Part shown: positions 55,313-63,775 of the stretch, piece by piece
How positions within the stretch are numbered: the first letter of the stretch is position 1
Layout of the letters: every line of letters starts with the position of its first letter
Assembly: GCF_001305295.1 (NCBI RefSeq)
Contig: NZ_LJSI01000021.1
Coordinates: 245,995-309,994, forward strand
Direction: 5' to 3'
Length of the DNA: 64,000 nucleotides
Source: Neptunomonas antarctica
Lineage (GTDB): Bacteria > Pseudomonadota > Gammaproteobacteria > Pseudomonadales > Balneatricaceae
Made by a program: the position numbers and the translations under genes
Notes under the pieces: generated by a model
What the model was told of the DNA's origin: nothing
The model's input: the letters and a program-made list of their open reading frames with translations, nothing else
Databases searched by the model: none

Positions 55313-56004
55313 ATAAGCAACAGACAATCGAACAGGCCATCGCTCAGATTCCTGCAGGCGCGGTGGTTATGGTGGGCGGCTTTGGCTGTCCCGGCACACC
55401 GTTCTGCCTGATCAATGAACTATTGCGCCAGGGCCAGCGTAATCTGACCCTGATTAAGAATGATGCCAATGAAAGTGGTATTGGTATCAGCAAGCTGATT
55501 GAGAATGGCCAGGTCGACAAACTTATTACCACTCATCTGGGCCTGAACAAGCCCGTGATTGAGATGATGAACGACGGCCGGCTGGAGGTGCAATTCCATC
55601 CTCAGGGAATTCTGGCAGAAAAGATCCGGACCGCCGGTGCTGGCACTTTCGGCTTTTTGTCAGATATTGGCATCGATTCAGAAATCATCCAGCCAGAACA
55701 AATTATGGAGTGGCAAGGGCAGCGTTACGTTGTAGAGATGGCACAAAAAGCTGAATTTGCCCTGATCCATGCGGCCCAGGCCGATAGTTATGGCAACCTG
55801 GTCTATCAGGGTTCAGCAATGAACTTCAGCCCGCTGATGGCGATGGCTGCAGATAATGTCATTGTTGAGACGTCGTGCTTTGGAACCCCCGGGTCAATAC
55901 ATCCAAGCCGGGTACATACACCTTCTATTTTTGTGAATGCTGTTGTTGTACTGCCGCAGTTGTCTAACGAATACGGAGTTCTGGATCATCATGTCAGATA
56001 TTAA
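55309..56004 (+). CDS. 3-oxoacid CoA-transferase, subunit A
   Basis: 231 aa. The alpha subunit of a family I CoA-transferase (AtoD/ScoA/PcaI-like), which swaps CoA between an acyl-CoA and a 3-oxo acid such as acetoacetate. The CoA-binding loop VVMVGGFGCPGTPFCLINEL is near residue 20, and GAGTFGFLSDIG and NLVYQGSAMNFSPLMAMAA follow. The subunit B start lies inside its last codons (14-nt overlap). Its own start codon overlaps the end of an ABC-ATPase remnant. The true substrate is unresolved between acetoacetate and beta-ketoadipate types. Confidence 0.92.
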   Translation: MNKQQTIEQAIAQIPAGAVVMVGGFGCPGTPFCLINELLRQGQRNLTLIKNDANESGIGISKLIENGQVDKLITTHLGLNKPVIEMMNDGRLEVQFHPQGILAEKIRTAGAGTFGFLSDIGIDSEIIQPEQIMEWQGQRYVVEMAQKAEFALIHAAQADSYGNLVYQGSAMNFSPLMAMAADNVIVETSCFGTPGSIHPSRVHTPSIFVNAVVVLPQLSNEYGVLDHHVRY

Positions 56005-56638
56005 TCGCATAATTGAACGGGCTGCGCAGGAAATTCGGCCTGGTAATGTTGTCAATTTAGGTATCGGACTGCCGACTCAGGTGGTGCACTACCTGCCTGA
56101 AAATCTGGAAGTGCTGATTCATTCCGAGAACGGCGTCCTGGGCGTTGCAGGGCAGCCATCGGTAGATGTGATCGATCCGTTCTTGATTGACTCCGCCGGT
56201 AATTATATTTCCACCCGACCCGGCGGCAGCTATTTTGACAGTGCTGTGTCCTTTGCCATGATCCGTCGTGGAAAGCTGGATCTGACCATGATTGGAGCCT
56301 TCGAGGTAGACCAAGCCGGCAATCTTGCTAACTGGAAAATTCCAGGTAAATTCTCGCCTGGGATTGGTGGCGCGATGGAACTCGCCCAGAAAACACCACG
56401 AATCATTGTGCTAACCACCCATTGCGATAAAAAAGGAAACTCTAAAATTTTGCGCCAGTGTCGTTTGCCGCTCACAGCGAAGCACTGTGTATCGCGAATT
56501 ATAACTGAGAAAGCCGTGATGGATGTGACCGAACATGGGTTGGTTTTGAGGGAAAAAGCTGCCGATATCAGTATTGAAGAGCTGATCTCCATTACCGAAG
56601 CCGAACTGATTATTCCTGATGAGGTGGGTGTGCTATGA
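55991..56638 (+). CDS. 3-oxoacid CoA-transferase, subunit B
   Basis: 215 aa beta subunit. The catalytic glutamate lies in HSENGVLGV (~48), followed by the conserved PGGSYFDSAVSFAMIRRG block. ATG 55991 begins within the end of subunit A, so the pair is translationally coupled. The longer frame from 55937 would overlap more and has no ribosome site. Its TGA overlaps an ATG opening a 25-codon frame before the thiolase gene. Confidence 0.93.
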   Translation: MSDINRIIERAAQEIRPGNVVNLGIGLPTQVVHYLPENLEVLIHSENGVLGVAGQPSVDVIDPFLIDSAGNYISTRPGGSYFDSAVSFAMIRRGKLDLTMIGAFEVDQAGNLANWKIPGKFSPGIGGAMELAQKTPRIIVLTTHCDKKGNSKILRQCRLPLTAKHCVSRIITEKAVMDVTEHGLVLREKAADISIEELISITEAELIIPDEVGVL

Positions 56639-56712
56639 GCTTAAATGAAACGGAGCAGGCGATCCTGAAACCCTATGCGATCTTTATTAGCCGCTGTTGC
56701 ACACTGGAGTAA
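56635..56712 (+). CDS. 25-codon frame wedged between CoA-transferase B and thiolase
   Basis: The frame reads MSLNETEQAILKPYAI and ends in CCTLE before TAA at 56710. Its ATG overlaps the subunit B stop, and its stop is 2 nt before the thiolase ATG. It either couples translation of the two genes, with the thiolase ribosome site GGAG inside its last codons, or is what is left of a deleted gene. No family is recognised. Confidence 0.35.
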   Translation: MSLNETEQAILKPYAIFISRCCTLE

Positions 56713-56714
56713 CG

Positions 56715-57887
56715 ATGAAACCTGTATACCTGACTCATTATAAACGGACCGCATTCAGCCGCGCCAATCCTAAAAAGACAGAAGTGGATGCTCTGGCCGG
56801 CTTGCGTGGTGATACCCTGCTGGCAAAGCTGATTGATAACGCATTGCAGGAAACGGGCGTTGGCGCCGATAAGATCGATGACCTTTCTGTGGGTTGTGCC
56901 CTTAGCGTCATGGATCAGTGGAGTTTCGGTGGCCGTTACCCTCTATTTCAGAGCGCGCTGGGTGATCAATGCGCCAGCCGTAGCATTGATCAGCAATGTG
57001 GTTCCGGATTGGCTGCTATGCGTTTCAGCTCTTTGATCATTGCCTCTGGAGCGGCTGATATTGCCTTCGCCGGTGGCTACGAGAATATGACCCGGATTCC
57101 CATGGGACCTGCTTTGTTCAAAGCAGGTGTTTTGACGGTCCCTGAAAATACTGCGCAGCGCTATACCATGAGTGTCGCTATGAATATGGGCCTGACCGCC
57201 GAAGCCTTGATGGCGAAGGGAAAGATTGGCCGCGAGGAGATGGATCAATTTGCCCTGAGTTCCCATCAAAGATCCGAAGCAGCCCGGCTGCGGGGTTATC
57301 ACAGCGGTGAAATCCTCCCGGTTGACGATTCCGATGGTAAAGCATTCGACCAGGACGCGAATATTCGTGCCGCCACCACTTTGGAAAAATTAGCTGAGTT
57401 GAACCCGGTATTTACCGAAAAGGGTGAAATAACAGCAGGAAATAGCTCTCCGTTAACCAGTGGTGCTGCTGTGGCGATGCTGATGTCAGAAACTGCCATT
57501 GCAATAACCGGCGCTGTACCTACGGCCCGGATTGTTGCCTGTGCAGATAGAGGTACTCAACCAGAATTGATGGGGCAGGGAGTGGTGCCGGCGATAGAAA
57601 GGGTATTGGCAATGGCAAACCTGAGGGCTGATCAGATCGACTTATGGGAGATTAATGAAGCGTTCAGCGTCGTACCCTTGTATGCCATGAACAGGCTAGG
57701 ACTAGAGCATCATAATGTGAACGTTAACGGTGGTGCTATTGCCTTGGGACACCCTCTGGGTGCTACGGGCATTCGTCTGGCCGGAACATTATCACGCACG
57801 CTCCATGAAAAGAATGGACGTTACGGTATTGCCGCGGCCTGCATTGGCGGCGGACAGGGTATCGCCATGATTATTGAGCGACTCTAG
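56715..57887 (+). CDS. Acetyl-CoA acetyltransferase-type thiolase
   Basis: 390 aa. It condenses or cleaves 3-oxoacyl-CoA. The nucleophile Cys95 is in IDQQCGSGLAAMRF, the catalytic His in GGAIALGHPLGATG and the second Cys in ACIGGGQG. ATG 56715 has GGAG six bases upstream and gives the usual start (MKPVYLTHYKRTAFSRA). With the CoA-transferase it forms an acetoacetate/3-oxoacid degradation unit under the divergent LysR regulator: CoA is loaded onto the oxo acid, then thiolase releases acetyl-CoA. Confidence 0.93.
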   Translation: MKPVYLTHYKRTAFSRANPKKTEVDALAGLRGDTLLAKLIDNALQETGVGADKIDDLSVGCALSVMDQWSFGGRYPLFQSALGDQCASRSIDQQCGSGLAAMRFSSLIIASGAADIAFAGGYENMTRIPMGPALFKAGVLTVPENTAQRYTMSVAMNMGLTAEALMAKGKIGREEMDQFALSSHQRSEAARLRGYHSGEILPVDDSDGKAFDQDANIRAATTLEKLAELNPVFTEKGEITAGNSSPLTSGAAVAMLMSETAIAITGAVPTARIVACADRGTQPELMGQGVVPAIERVLAMANLRADQIDLWEINEAFSVVPLYAMNRLGLEHHNVNVNGGAIALGHPLGATGIRLAGTLSRTLHEKNGRYGIAAACIGGGQGIAMIIERL

Positions 57888-58098
57888 GGCATAGGGTTAA
57901 GAGCTCTATAGTTCTGGTCATTTAAACCGAATAACCGGCGGGGCCTATATGATCAAAAACGCTAAAGACAAGCTAACTCGTGTGCCGGTTGTTGTGTGAA
58001 TCTAAGATTAGCCGGGCGCGGAATTACTGTTAGGTAAGTTACCGTTATTTATGATGTGTTCAGGCGGTTGTTCATAATCTCTTCCATCCTGGTCGAGC

Positions 58099-58160
58099 TA
58101 TGGTTTCAGCCGAAAATTATCGGAACTTCAGGAAAAGTGCGTTTGACGAGTGGGGGTAGC
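58099..58160 (+). repeat. Dispersed 60-bp repeat, copy 2
   Basis: Partner of 51981-52040, in the 279-bp gap between the thiolase and the VanZ-like gene. The bases just before the two copies differ. No gene is seen in the rest of that gap. Confidence 0.7.
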
Positions 58161-58166
58161 GATAGC

Positions 58167-59399
58167 TCAAGGTTTATCGTTTAAATCTGGTTTGGGTGAT
58201 AAAGTTAATTTGTCAGTGTCAGTGCCCGTTCGCGAACCACTATCAACTTCCTGATTACCTACAAGCTCAGCTCGTCGAATTGCCTGATAATGACTGAGGA
58301 TAACTCCGACCGCAACAGCCATCACAGTATCCGTTATCTCTGGCGATGGACCAACAAAATACACCTGTAATTGTTCACTAAAAAAAAGTACTGCAGCCAC
58401 AAGAACGGTAGAGGTGCGCAAATGAAGTCCCGACTCCGCTAGCAACCAGATCAGACTAGCGTAATAGGCCAACTTCCTGAAGATAGACATGGCGTTCAGT
58501 AGTATGTTGCTGGAAAGAGCACCGGAAAATGGCACCCAGCTGAAAGAATTAGGATCCTGGTGCAACTCAAATGGAACAAAGGTTGTTATTAAGAGTGACA
58601 CCGCAAACAGGACTGCCAGTATCGAAGCTTGACGAAGAGGTCGCAAAAAGTACCAGGCTGGAAGCGCAAGTAGTCCTCCTAAAATATGCTCGGCACCCGG
58701 AGCATGGCCAACAATGAACAAATTTACCGACAATACAACGACAACAATCAGAGGATAGAGTTTTTCATTGCTTAACCAGGTGTCCGATGACCGCAGGAAG
58801 CGAAAAATCACCAACCATAAGGTGAATTTCTGCAATAACCACCAAGGACTGATGTCGGGACTAAAAATAAACTTAAGGTTGTCTTTAAGTAACTGGAAAT
58901 CCAGTGATGGCACGAAAGGAGCCCAACTATAGGCAATGCAGGATAGGGCTAGTATCAGGGGTATGGGTGGAAAGCGGGCCGCGTCTTTTGATTTCGGTAA
59001 TAAGTGTAACAGAGGTAACAGCGCCAGACTGTAGCCTATAAGGCATCCCAGCATATTCCACACAGCATCACTACCGCTGGGTACCCGGCCAGGGATCACC
59101 AGTTGCGCTACTTGCAGACCGAAAGCAAGTAGCAGACCCGCCAACATGATGTGGACAAATCGCAGGATACTGTTCTTAGCTGGATAACTGTGCCGGCAGA
59201 AAAAGCCGAATGGCACGAACAGGAGAATATTCGCTACCGTATCCCCTCTACCGCTTTGAGTGATATCGACGTTAAGCAATGCATGCCACTGACTAAGTGC
59301 ATCTGAAGACAGCGCAATATGAAAAGGGTACAAAGACCCGTACACAATAAAAAAGGTAAATAGGGCCAGAAATATTTTCAAGAGCGTTATGCCTGCCAT
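58167..59399 (-). CDS. VanZ-like membrane protein
   Basis: 410 aa from ATG 59399 (419 from GTG 59426; neither has a good ribosome site). About 10 membrane helices. The N-terminal part has the VanZ pattern: GSLYPFHIALSS, then VANILLFVPFGFFC, then RVPSGSDAVWNMLGCLIGYS. VanZ proteins are named after a teicoplanin-resistance accessory protein, but most long members are uncharacterised envelope proteins. The C-terminal tail (SGSRTGTDTDKLTLSPKPDL) is cytoplasmic. It lies apart from the neighbouring genes. Confidence 0.78.
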   Translation of the reverse strand: MAGITLLKIFLALFTFFIVYGSLYPFHIALSSDALSQWHALLNVDITQSGRGDTVANILLFVPFGFFCRHSYPAKNSILRFVHIMLAGLLLAFGLQVAQLVIPGRVPSGSDAVWNMLGCLIGYSLALLPLLHLLPKSKDAARFPPIPLILALSCIAYSWAPFVPSLDFQLLKDNLKFIFSPDISPWWLLQKFTLWLVIFRFLRSSDTWLSNEKLYPLIVVVVLSVNLFIVGHAPGAEHILGGLLALPAWYFLRPLRQASILAVLFAVSLLITTFVPFELHQDPNSFSWVPFSGALSSNILLNAMSIFRKLAYYASLIWLLAESGLHLRTSTVLVAAVLFFSEQLQVYFVGPSPEITDTVMAVAVGVILSHYQAIRRAELVGNQEVDSGSRTGTDTDKLTLSPKPDLNDKP

Positions 59400-59652
59400 C
59401 GCCGCGTGAGTATAGGCAGAATACACGCGCTTTTGCGTCCAATCTACTAGAAAAAAGTGCCTTTTTAATTACCGTTTCAAGCTTAGCTATCGAGACATTG
59501 AATATCCCTCTATTTGTCTCCAACATAGGTTTCGGAGCGCTGTCAGAAGAAGTAAAACGGGCTTTATCAAAAGGGCTGCTGATTGACATTTCTGACTTAC
59601 GAATACGCGCATGACTTTTAGTATTTGGCTCTATCTCGGTATCATCCATGCA

Positions 59653-59688
59653 CAAAAAACCCCCATCATTTCTGATGAGGGCCTTTTT
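59653..59688 (-). terminator. Terminator of the phasin gene
   Basis: CCCCCATCA with TGATGAGGG (one mismatch) over a four-base loop. On the minus strand six T residues follow. It lies 52 nt beyond the phasin stop. The gap 59427-59739 holds only this and a weak open frame not credited as a gene. Confidence 0.8.
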
Positions 59689-59739
59689 AAAAGCAGCTTA
59701 AATTAAACAGCTTTTTTGCCAAGCATTTAGCAGCAGAAG

Positions 59740-60060
59740 CTACTTGCCTTGAGTCAGGATAGCCTGAACTTCAGCAAAGTAAGCTTTGCTGCTTTCTACA
59801 GACACTTGAGCTTCGGTCTTTAGGGCTTCAAGGTTAGCTTTGGCTTCTTCAGACTTAACGGTAACAAAAGACGTTAGAGCTTCAACATCTTTGATTTCAG
59901 ATAGAGCTTTAAAGTCAGCTTGTGCCTGAGCAATTTGCTTCTCAGCAGTAGCTTTCTGAAGCTCGAATGCCTTAGTAAAAGTTGCTGTGTTTAGTTCGAT
60001 TAGCTTCTGAACAGGAGCGCCGAAAGCAGAGAAGTCAGCATTAGGAATATTCTTAAACAT
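59740..60060 (-). CDS. phaP: Phasin family protein
   Basis: 106 aa, all helical, with the phasin pattern FSAFGAPVQKLIELNTATFT, then AFELQKATAEKQIAQAQADF, then EEAKANLEALKTEAQ. Phasins coat polyhydroxyalkanoate granules and limit their coalescence. No pha synthase, ketothiolase or reductase gene adjoins it. It is monocistronic with its own terminator and presumably a strong promoter just upstream. The presence of a phasin suggests the host stores PHA. Confidence 0.88.
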   Translation of the reverse strand: MFKNIPNADFSAFGAPVQKLIELNTATFTKAFELQKATAEKQIAQAQADFKALSEIKDVEALTSFVTVKSEEAKANLEALKTEAQVSVESSKAYFAEVQAILTQGK

Positions 60061-60552
60061 GATTTATACCCATATAGAAAAGTAGTTGATGAGTTAATGG
60101 TATAGTGTTTTATGTTGCGGTGCAACAATTTGTCTGTTTGTTGGTTACTGTCTTTTGTTAACTGTATAACGATCCGGTCATATTGCCGAGTACTCAATAG
60201 CGCTAAATAGCTTTTACACAATTGTTCCAACTCATTTTTTTCTCGAAGAGCTCAGTGAACAGAGGCGTTCTCCTGTGGGCAGTTTCTAATACCCGGTAGT
60301 ACCATTTTTAGATTACGTCTGACATGATCACGGAGGCAATATGTGCATTGTCATATTTATGATTCACTTTCCAGCAGACTCTGTGTCGATATGTTTTCAC
60401 CAAGAGAGCCGGGTTGAAAACGCTCGCTAAGATGGGGAAGGGCCGGTTACAGTACCGCGTAATGATAGACCGCTTTTTCCGAGGGTGTTTTAAAAATCCC
60501 CGTAGCGGTATTCCCCGGGCCTATGGTCGATAGCTCGCTGATATAGATATCG
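60061..60552. other. Intergenic region upstream of the phasin gene
   Basis: About 490 bp in which I see no convincing gene. It should hold the phasin promoter. Together with the motif cluster at 60553-60680 and the following 170 bp it makes the largest gene-free stretch (865 bp) in the window. Confidence 0.5.
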
Positions 60553-60680
60553 AATCTCATTTAGCTTGAAATAGAAAATCCCAAAAAATCTGCTATTTCA
60601 CTCTAAGTGAGAACGGGGAGAAGGGTCTAAATCTCATATAGCATGAAATATTTGGCAGGAATTCTCATATAGGATGAAAT
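60553..60680. repeat. Four copies of an 18-nt motif
   Basis: Consensus TCTCATATAGCATGAAAT. Direct copies lie at 60555-60572, 60632-60649 and 60663-60680. An inverted copy lies at 60595-60612 (reads TCTCACTTAGAGTGAAAT on the minus strand). Copies differ at two to five positions. This looks like multiple binding sites for one protein, such as a regulator or a transposase at a transposon end. Confidence 0.75.
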
Positions 60681-60850
60681 GACCTTGAAGGTCAGCTTTC
60701 AACCCCAAGCGGATATTCTCTTAGGTCTCTGCTAAGTATATTGAGTAATGATGAGTGCGAACAAGTGTAGTCAGGCCATCTAATAGTCCTATAAAGCCTA
60801 ATCTGCTCACTTGAATTCGGGACTTGTTTGCAGATTACCTAGCAATTGAA

Positions 60851-60882
60851 ACCTCCACTAGAATCTTCGATTTAGTGGAGGT
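60851..60882. terminator. Strong inverted repeat after the YCII-like gene
   Basis: ACCTCCACTA and TAGTGGAGGT around a 12-base centre, 44 nt past the stop of the minus-strand gene. On that strand it is followed by only TTTCAATT, so it is either a terminator with a poor T-tract or an operator-like element. Confidence 0.5.
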
Positions 60883-60925
60883 CGAGTGTCAATTTTTATA
60901 CATCTTTATTATCGTGAGCCCAAGG

Positions 60926-61324
60926 TTAAAATTGTTTTAACCAGAGAGAACCAACAGGATACAAGGTATATGTTGCTGCTTTCTTTTTAACTAGGGGCAT
61001 TCCGTCTAATATTTTTTTAGCTTCTTCATCTGTTTTTGCTTTAATAAAAAACATTACTCTTGCCGTGTCACCTTTACTCACAACGTCATGTGTTTTTTTA
61101 CTGTCAATATATACATTTTCTATAGTGCCATTTTTCCATAACTCTAGCACTTCTGTAGAATGATCGGCGATCGTATTATTGAAAAGCTCGGCATCATCGG
61201 TATCTATGGACCATACAACAGCATAGGTCGTTCTTGCATCAGTATTTTCAGCGAATACTGAAGATATTGAAAAGAAACCAAGCAGCATAATTGAACAAAT
61301 ATAAGTAAATAATTTTTTTCTCAT
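60926..61324 (-). CDS. Exported YCII-like domain protein
   Basis: 132 aa with a signal peptide (MRKKLFTYICSIMLLGFFSI, cleavage near VFAE). The mature domain is a ferredoxin-like fold of the YCII/muconolactone-isomerase type: TYAVVWSIDTDDAELFNN, then ARVMFFIKAKTDEEAKKILD, then YTLYPVGSLWL. Such domains act as small dimeric sensors or enzymes. A periplasmic location is unusual for YCII proteins. It is the last gene of a minus-strand run with the GST and cytochrome b561, though 75-nt gaps mean co-transcription is only probable. Confidence 0.68.
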   Translation of the reverse strand: MRKKLFTYICSIMLLGFFSISSVFAENTDARTTYAVVWSIDTDDAELFNNTIADHSTEVLELWKNGTIENVYIDSKKTHDVVSKGDTARVMFFIKAKTDEEAKKILDGMPLVKKKAATYTLYPVGSLWLKQF

Positions 61325-61399
61325 AATGACTCTCTCAGGTTGATATCGTTATTGAAATAAAAGTAGATTAGGTTTTTCTCTCCGTTGTTTTATTAGGAA

Positions 61400-62167
61400 T
61401 TATTTATCCCACCACTCATTTTGAATCTGAGCGAGAGTGAAACTTTTACGGTCTTGGGCACGTTGGTAATAACTGCCTAGAAGCGGGAAATTATGGCCGT
61501 TAATCCAGTCGGTATAGCCAAGTAAATCAAGCCTTGAGAGCACCACTGTCCATATTACGTCAGCTAGGGAATAGATATCGCCCAGTAGGAATGCGTTGCC
61601 GTTCAACTGCTTTTCAGCAACAGAAAGGGACTCTTCAGCGCTTTGCTCAATGTCCTTGATGTGCTTTGCATCCACCCTGAATGTTTTACTTTTTTCAGAT
61701 CTGGCAGCACAAGCAAGATAATTACTCTTAAGCTCGGGATGCTGTTCAGCGAGTGATAATGATTTATCGATACGCGCATCCAGAATTTTTTCAGACTTTT
61801 CCATGGAGGGATGACGTGCATAACTGAGAATCTGAAGATCTACCTCATCAGCCAGATCAATTAGTTTATTCATTAACTGTAGATCACGGTTATTGGTTGG
61901 TAGCAGTGAGTTACTTTCAGGCAGTGACGCGATAAACCGAATGATGCTGGCTGAATTAGTGACTACTTCTGTTTCGCCGTTGTGGAACTCCAGCGTGGGT
62001 ATGACGCCATTGGAGTTTAACTTTACATACCATGGCTCTAGCTGTTCTTGCTCTCGTACAATATCGATTACATTAGAAGACCAATCTAACCCCTTCTCTT
62101 CTAATGCAAGGCGAACTTTCATTGAGCAGACCGACAGTGGATGATGATGAAGTGTTAGTGAATACAT
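61400..62167 (-). CDS. Glutathione S-transferase family protein
   Basis: 255 aa. The N-terminal thioredoxin-like domain (MYSLTLHHHPLSVCSMKVRL, then GVIPTLEFHNGETEVVTNSA, the glutathione-binding cis-Pro and acidic-Ser region) is followed by an all-helical C-terminal domain (FLLGDIYSLADVIWTVVLSR). The Ser/Cys pair at positions 12-14 takes the catalytic place. A long helical insertion near 120-170 distinguishes it from typical bacterial GSTs. It lies 25 nt from the cytochrome b561 stop, so the two are probably co-transcribed. Confidence 0.85.
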   Translation of the reverse strand: MYSLTLHHHPLSVCSMKVRLALEEKGLDWSSNVIDIVREQEQLEPWYVKLNSNGVIPTLEFHNGETEVVTNSASIIRFIASLPESNSLLPTNNRDLQLMNKLIDLADEVDLQILSYARHPSMEKSEKILDARIDKSLSLAEQHPELKSNYLACAARSEKSKTFRVDAKHIKDIEQSAEESLSVAEKQLNGNAFLLGDIYSLADVIWTVVLSRLDLLGYTDWINGHNFPLLGSYYQRAQDRKSFTLAQIQNEWWDK

Positions 62168-62192
62168 TGCGTTTACCTCAACTTTAAAAATA

Positions 62193-62759
62193 CTAGACGC
62201 GTGGCTTTAATGGCATCATCCGGGGAAGAACATCTGCTTCCGGAGCATCCAGGAAACGGTGTTTAAGTGCCCCGGCAATATGCATGAATATCGCTGCTAT
62301 TAATGTGTAGACTAAAATCCAGTGGGCTTGCTTAGCCAGCCCTGCCATTTCAATATTTTTATCAAACAGCTGCGGCAGCTCGATCAAACCAAATATACTG
62401 ACGGGAAACCCTGCAAAGTTAGTCATGGCAAACCCGCTAAAGGGAATCGCTAGCATTAATATATAGAGAGAAGCAGTGACAGTGCGCGAGAGTAACCTCT
62501 CCCAACCAGCCAGCACTTCTGGCAACGCGGGTGATCGGTTGATACGGCTCCAGATCAAACGAAGAATGGCAAACTGCATGAAGATGACACCAAAAGATTT
62601 ATGCACCCCCATAATCTGCAAACGACTGGGATCTGACTTATCCAACCCCGTCATATAAGTACCGACTGAGACAAGTACTATCAACATCAGGGCCATTCCC
62701 CAGTGAAGCCATTTCGCTAACTTTCCATAGCTCTGCACGTCAACCTGTACTGTATTCAT
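62193..62759 (-). CDS. Cytochrome b561 family protein
   Basis: 188 aa inner membrane haem b protein with four spans. Candidate haem-ligand histidines are in LAKWLHWGMALM, then IMGVHKSFGVIFM, then AHWILVYTLIAAIF and FMHIAGALKHRFLD. The family (YceJ/CybB type) passes electrons between quinol and other carriers, including superoxide in E. coli CybB. It is first of the minus-strand run and divergent from the LysR gene 128 bp away, which probably regulates it. Confidence 0.88.
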   Translation of the reverse strand: MNTVQVDVQSYGKLAKWLHWGMALMLIVLVSVGTYMTGLDKSDPSRLQIMGVHKSFGVIFMQFAILRLIWSRINRSPALPEVLAGWERLLSRTVTASLYILMLAIPFSGFAMTNFAGFPVSIFGLIELPQLFDKNIEMAGLAKQAHWILVYTLIAAIFMHIAGALKHRFLDAPEADVLPRMMPLKPRV

Positions 62760-62887
62760 AAGTCACCTCCATAAGAATTTTGTTAGCACCTAAAACCCGG
62801 TGAAACCATATGTGTTAAGCTTATTGTGTTCTTATAGATTGATATACGGTCTGCGAGTAAACTAATTGTTTTCTGACAGGCACTAAT

Positions 62888-63775
62888 GTGAACACTTTAA
62901 CGTTGATGGAAACCTTTGCAGTCGTTGTGGAAGCGGGCAGCTTTACAGCGGCAGCAGAACGGCTAGGACTCTCCAAATCGTTTGTTAGTAAGCAGGTGTC
63001 CCTGCTGGAGCGAGACTTAGGCGCCCGTTTACTGTACCGCACAACGCGTAAGCTAAGCCTTTCAGAGGAAGGGTCCCAATTTTACAATCACTGCAAACAC
63101 ATCATGGCAGAGGCTGAAAATGCTCGTGCCGAGATAATGGATAGCCAAAGCGCACCTCGGGGAAAGATCCGCATTACGGTACCTCAAAGCCTTATAATCT
63201 CGGGCGTCGGCCTGCTGTTTATTCAGTTCCAGCATCAATATCCTGATATCGATCTGAATGTCATTGCCAGTGGACGGGTTGAAGATCTAGTGGAAGAGGG
63301 TATCGACATTGCTCTGCGGGTCGGTCAACTGGAGGATTCCAGTCTGTTATCCCGCCGGTTAGCAGAATGTACTTTCCAGGTAGTTGCATCTCCTGAGTAT
63401 GTAGAAAAATGGGGAGAACCAATTCAACCCGCGGATCTGACACAACACAACTGCCTGATCTATGGTGATTCAAAATTGAACCGTGCTTGGCCTTTTCGTA
63501 TGCCTAGTGGTGAATCAATCACGGTAAAAGTAAAAGGCAACCTAACCAGTAATGACGGGACATTAATTGTTGATGGAATGTTAAATGGTCTGGGTATCGG
63601 TTTTGGTCCCAGCTTTTTGTTCAAGAAACATGTTGAAGAAGGTGCTTTGCAGCTATTACTCACTAGATATTATCAACAACCAACCACCATATCGGCACTC
63701 TACCCGCTCAGTCGTAATTTACCTAGAAGGGTAAGAATATTGATTGATTTTTTAGCTAAGCATTTATCTGGCTAG
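62888..63775 (+). CDS. LysR-family regulator divergent from cytochrome b561
   Basis: 295 aa. Winged helix-turn-helix at residues ~3-62 (METFAVVVEAGSFTAAAERL, then SFVSKQVSLLERDLGARL), then the effector domain from ~90 (GKIRITVPQSLIISGVGL, then DIALRVGQLEDSSLLSR), of the DsdC/AaeR-like CrgA group. GTG 62888 is used with AGG eight bases upstream. ATG 62906 is an alternative. Likely controls the b561-GST-YCII run on the other strand, and itself. Confidence 0.9.
   Translation: MNTLTLMETFAVVVEAGSFTAAAERLGLSKSFVSKQVSLLERDLGARLLYRTTRKLSLSEEGSQFYNHCKHIMAEAENARAEIMDSQSAPRGKIRITVPQSLIISGVGLLFIQFQHQYPDIDLNVIASGRVEDLVEEGIDIALRVGQLEDSSLLSRRLAECTFQVVASPEYVEKWGEPIQPADLTQHNCLIYGDSKLNRAWPFRMPSGESITVKVKGNLTSNDGTLIVDGMLNGLGIGFGPSFLFKKHVEEGALQLLLTRYYQQPTTISALYPLSRNLPRRVRILIDFLAKHLSG

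Noticed and set aside
59293..59655. 120-codon minus-strand frame between phasin and the VanZ-like gene (starts MCMDDTEIEP)
   Set aside because: It overlaps the VanZ-like gene by about 100 bp, begins inside the phasin terminator and has no ribosome site. The first 70 codons look mildly coding, so it is noted but not called.
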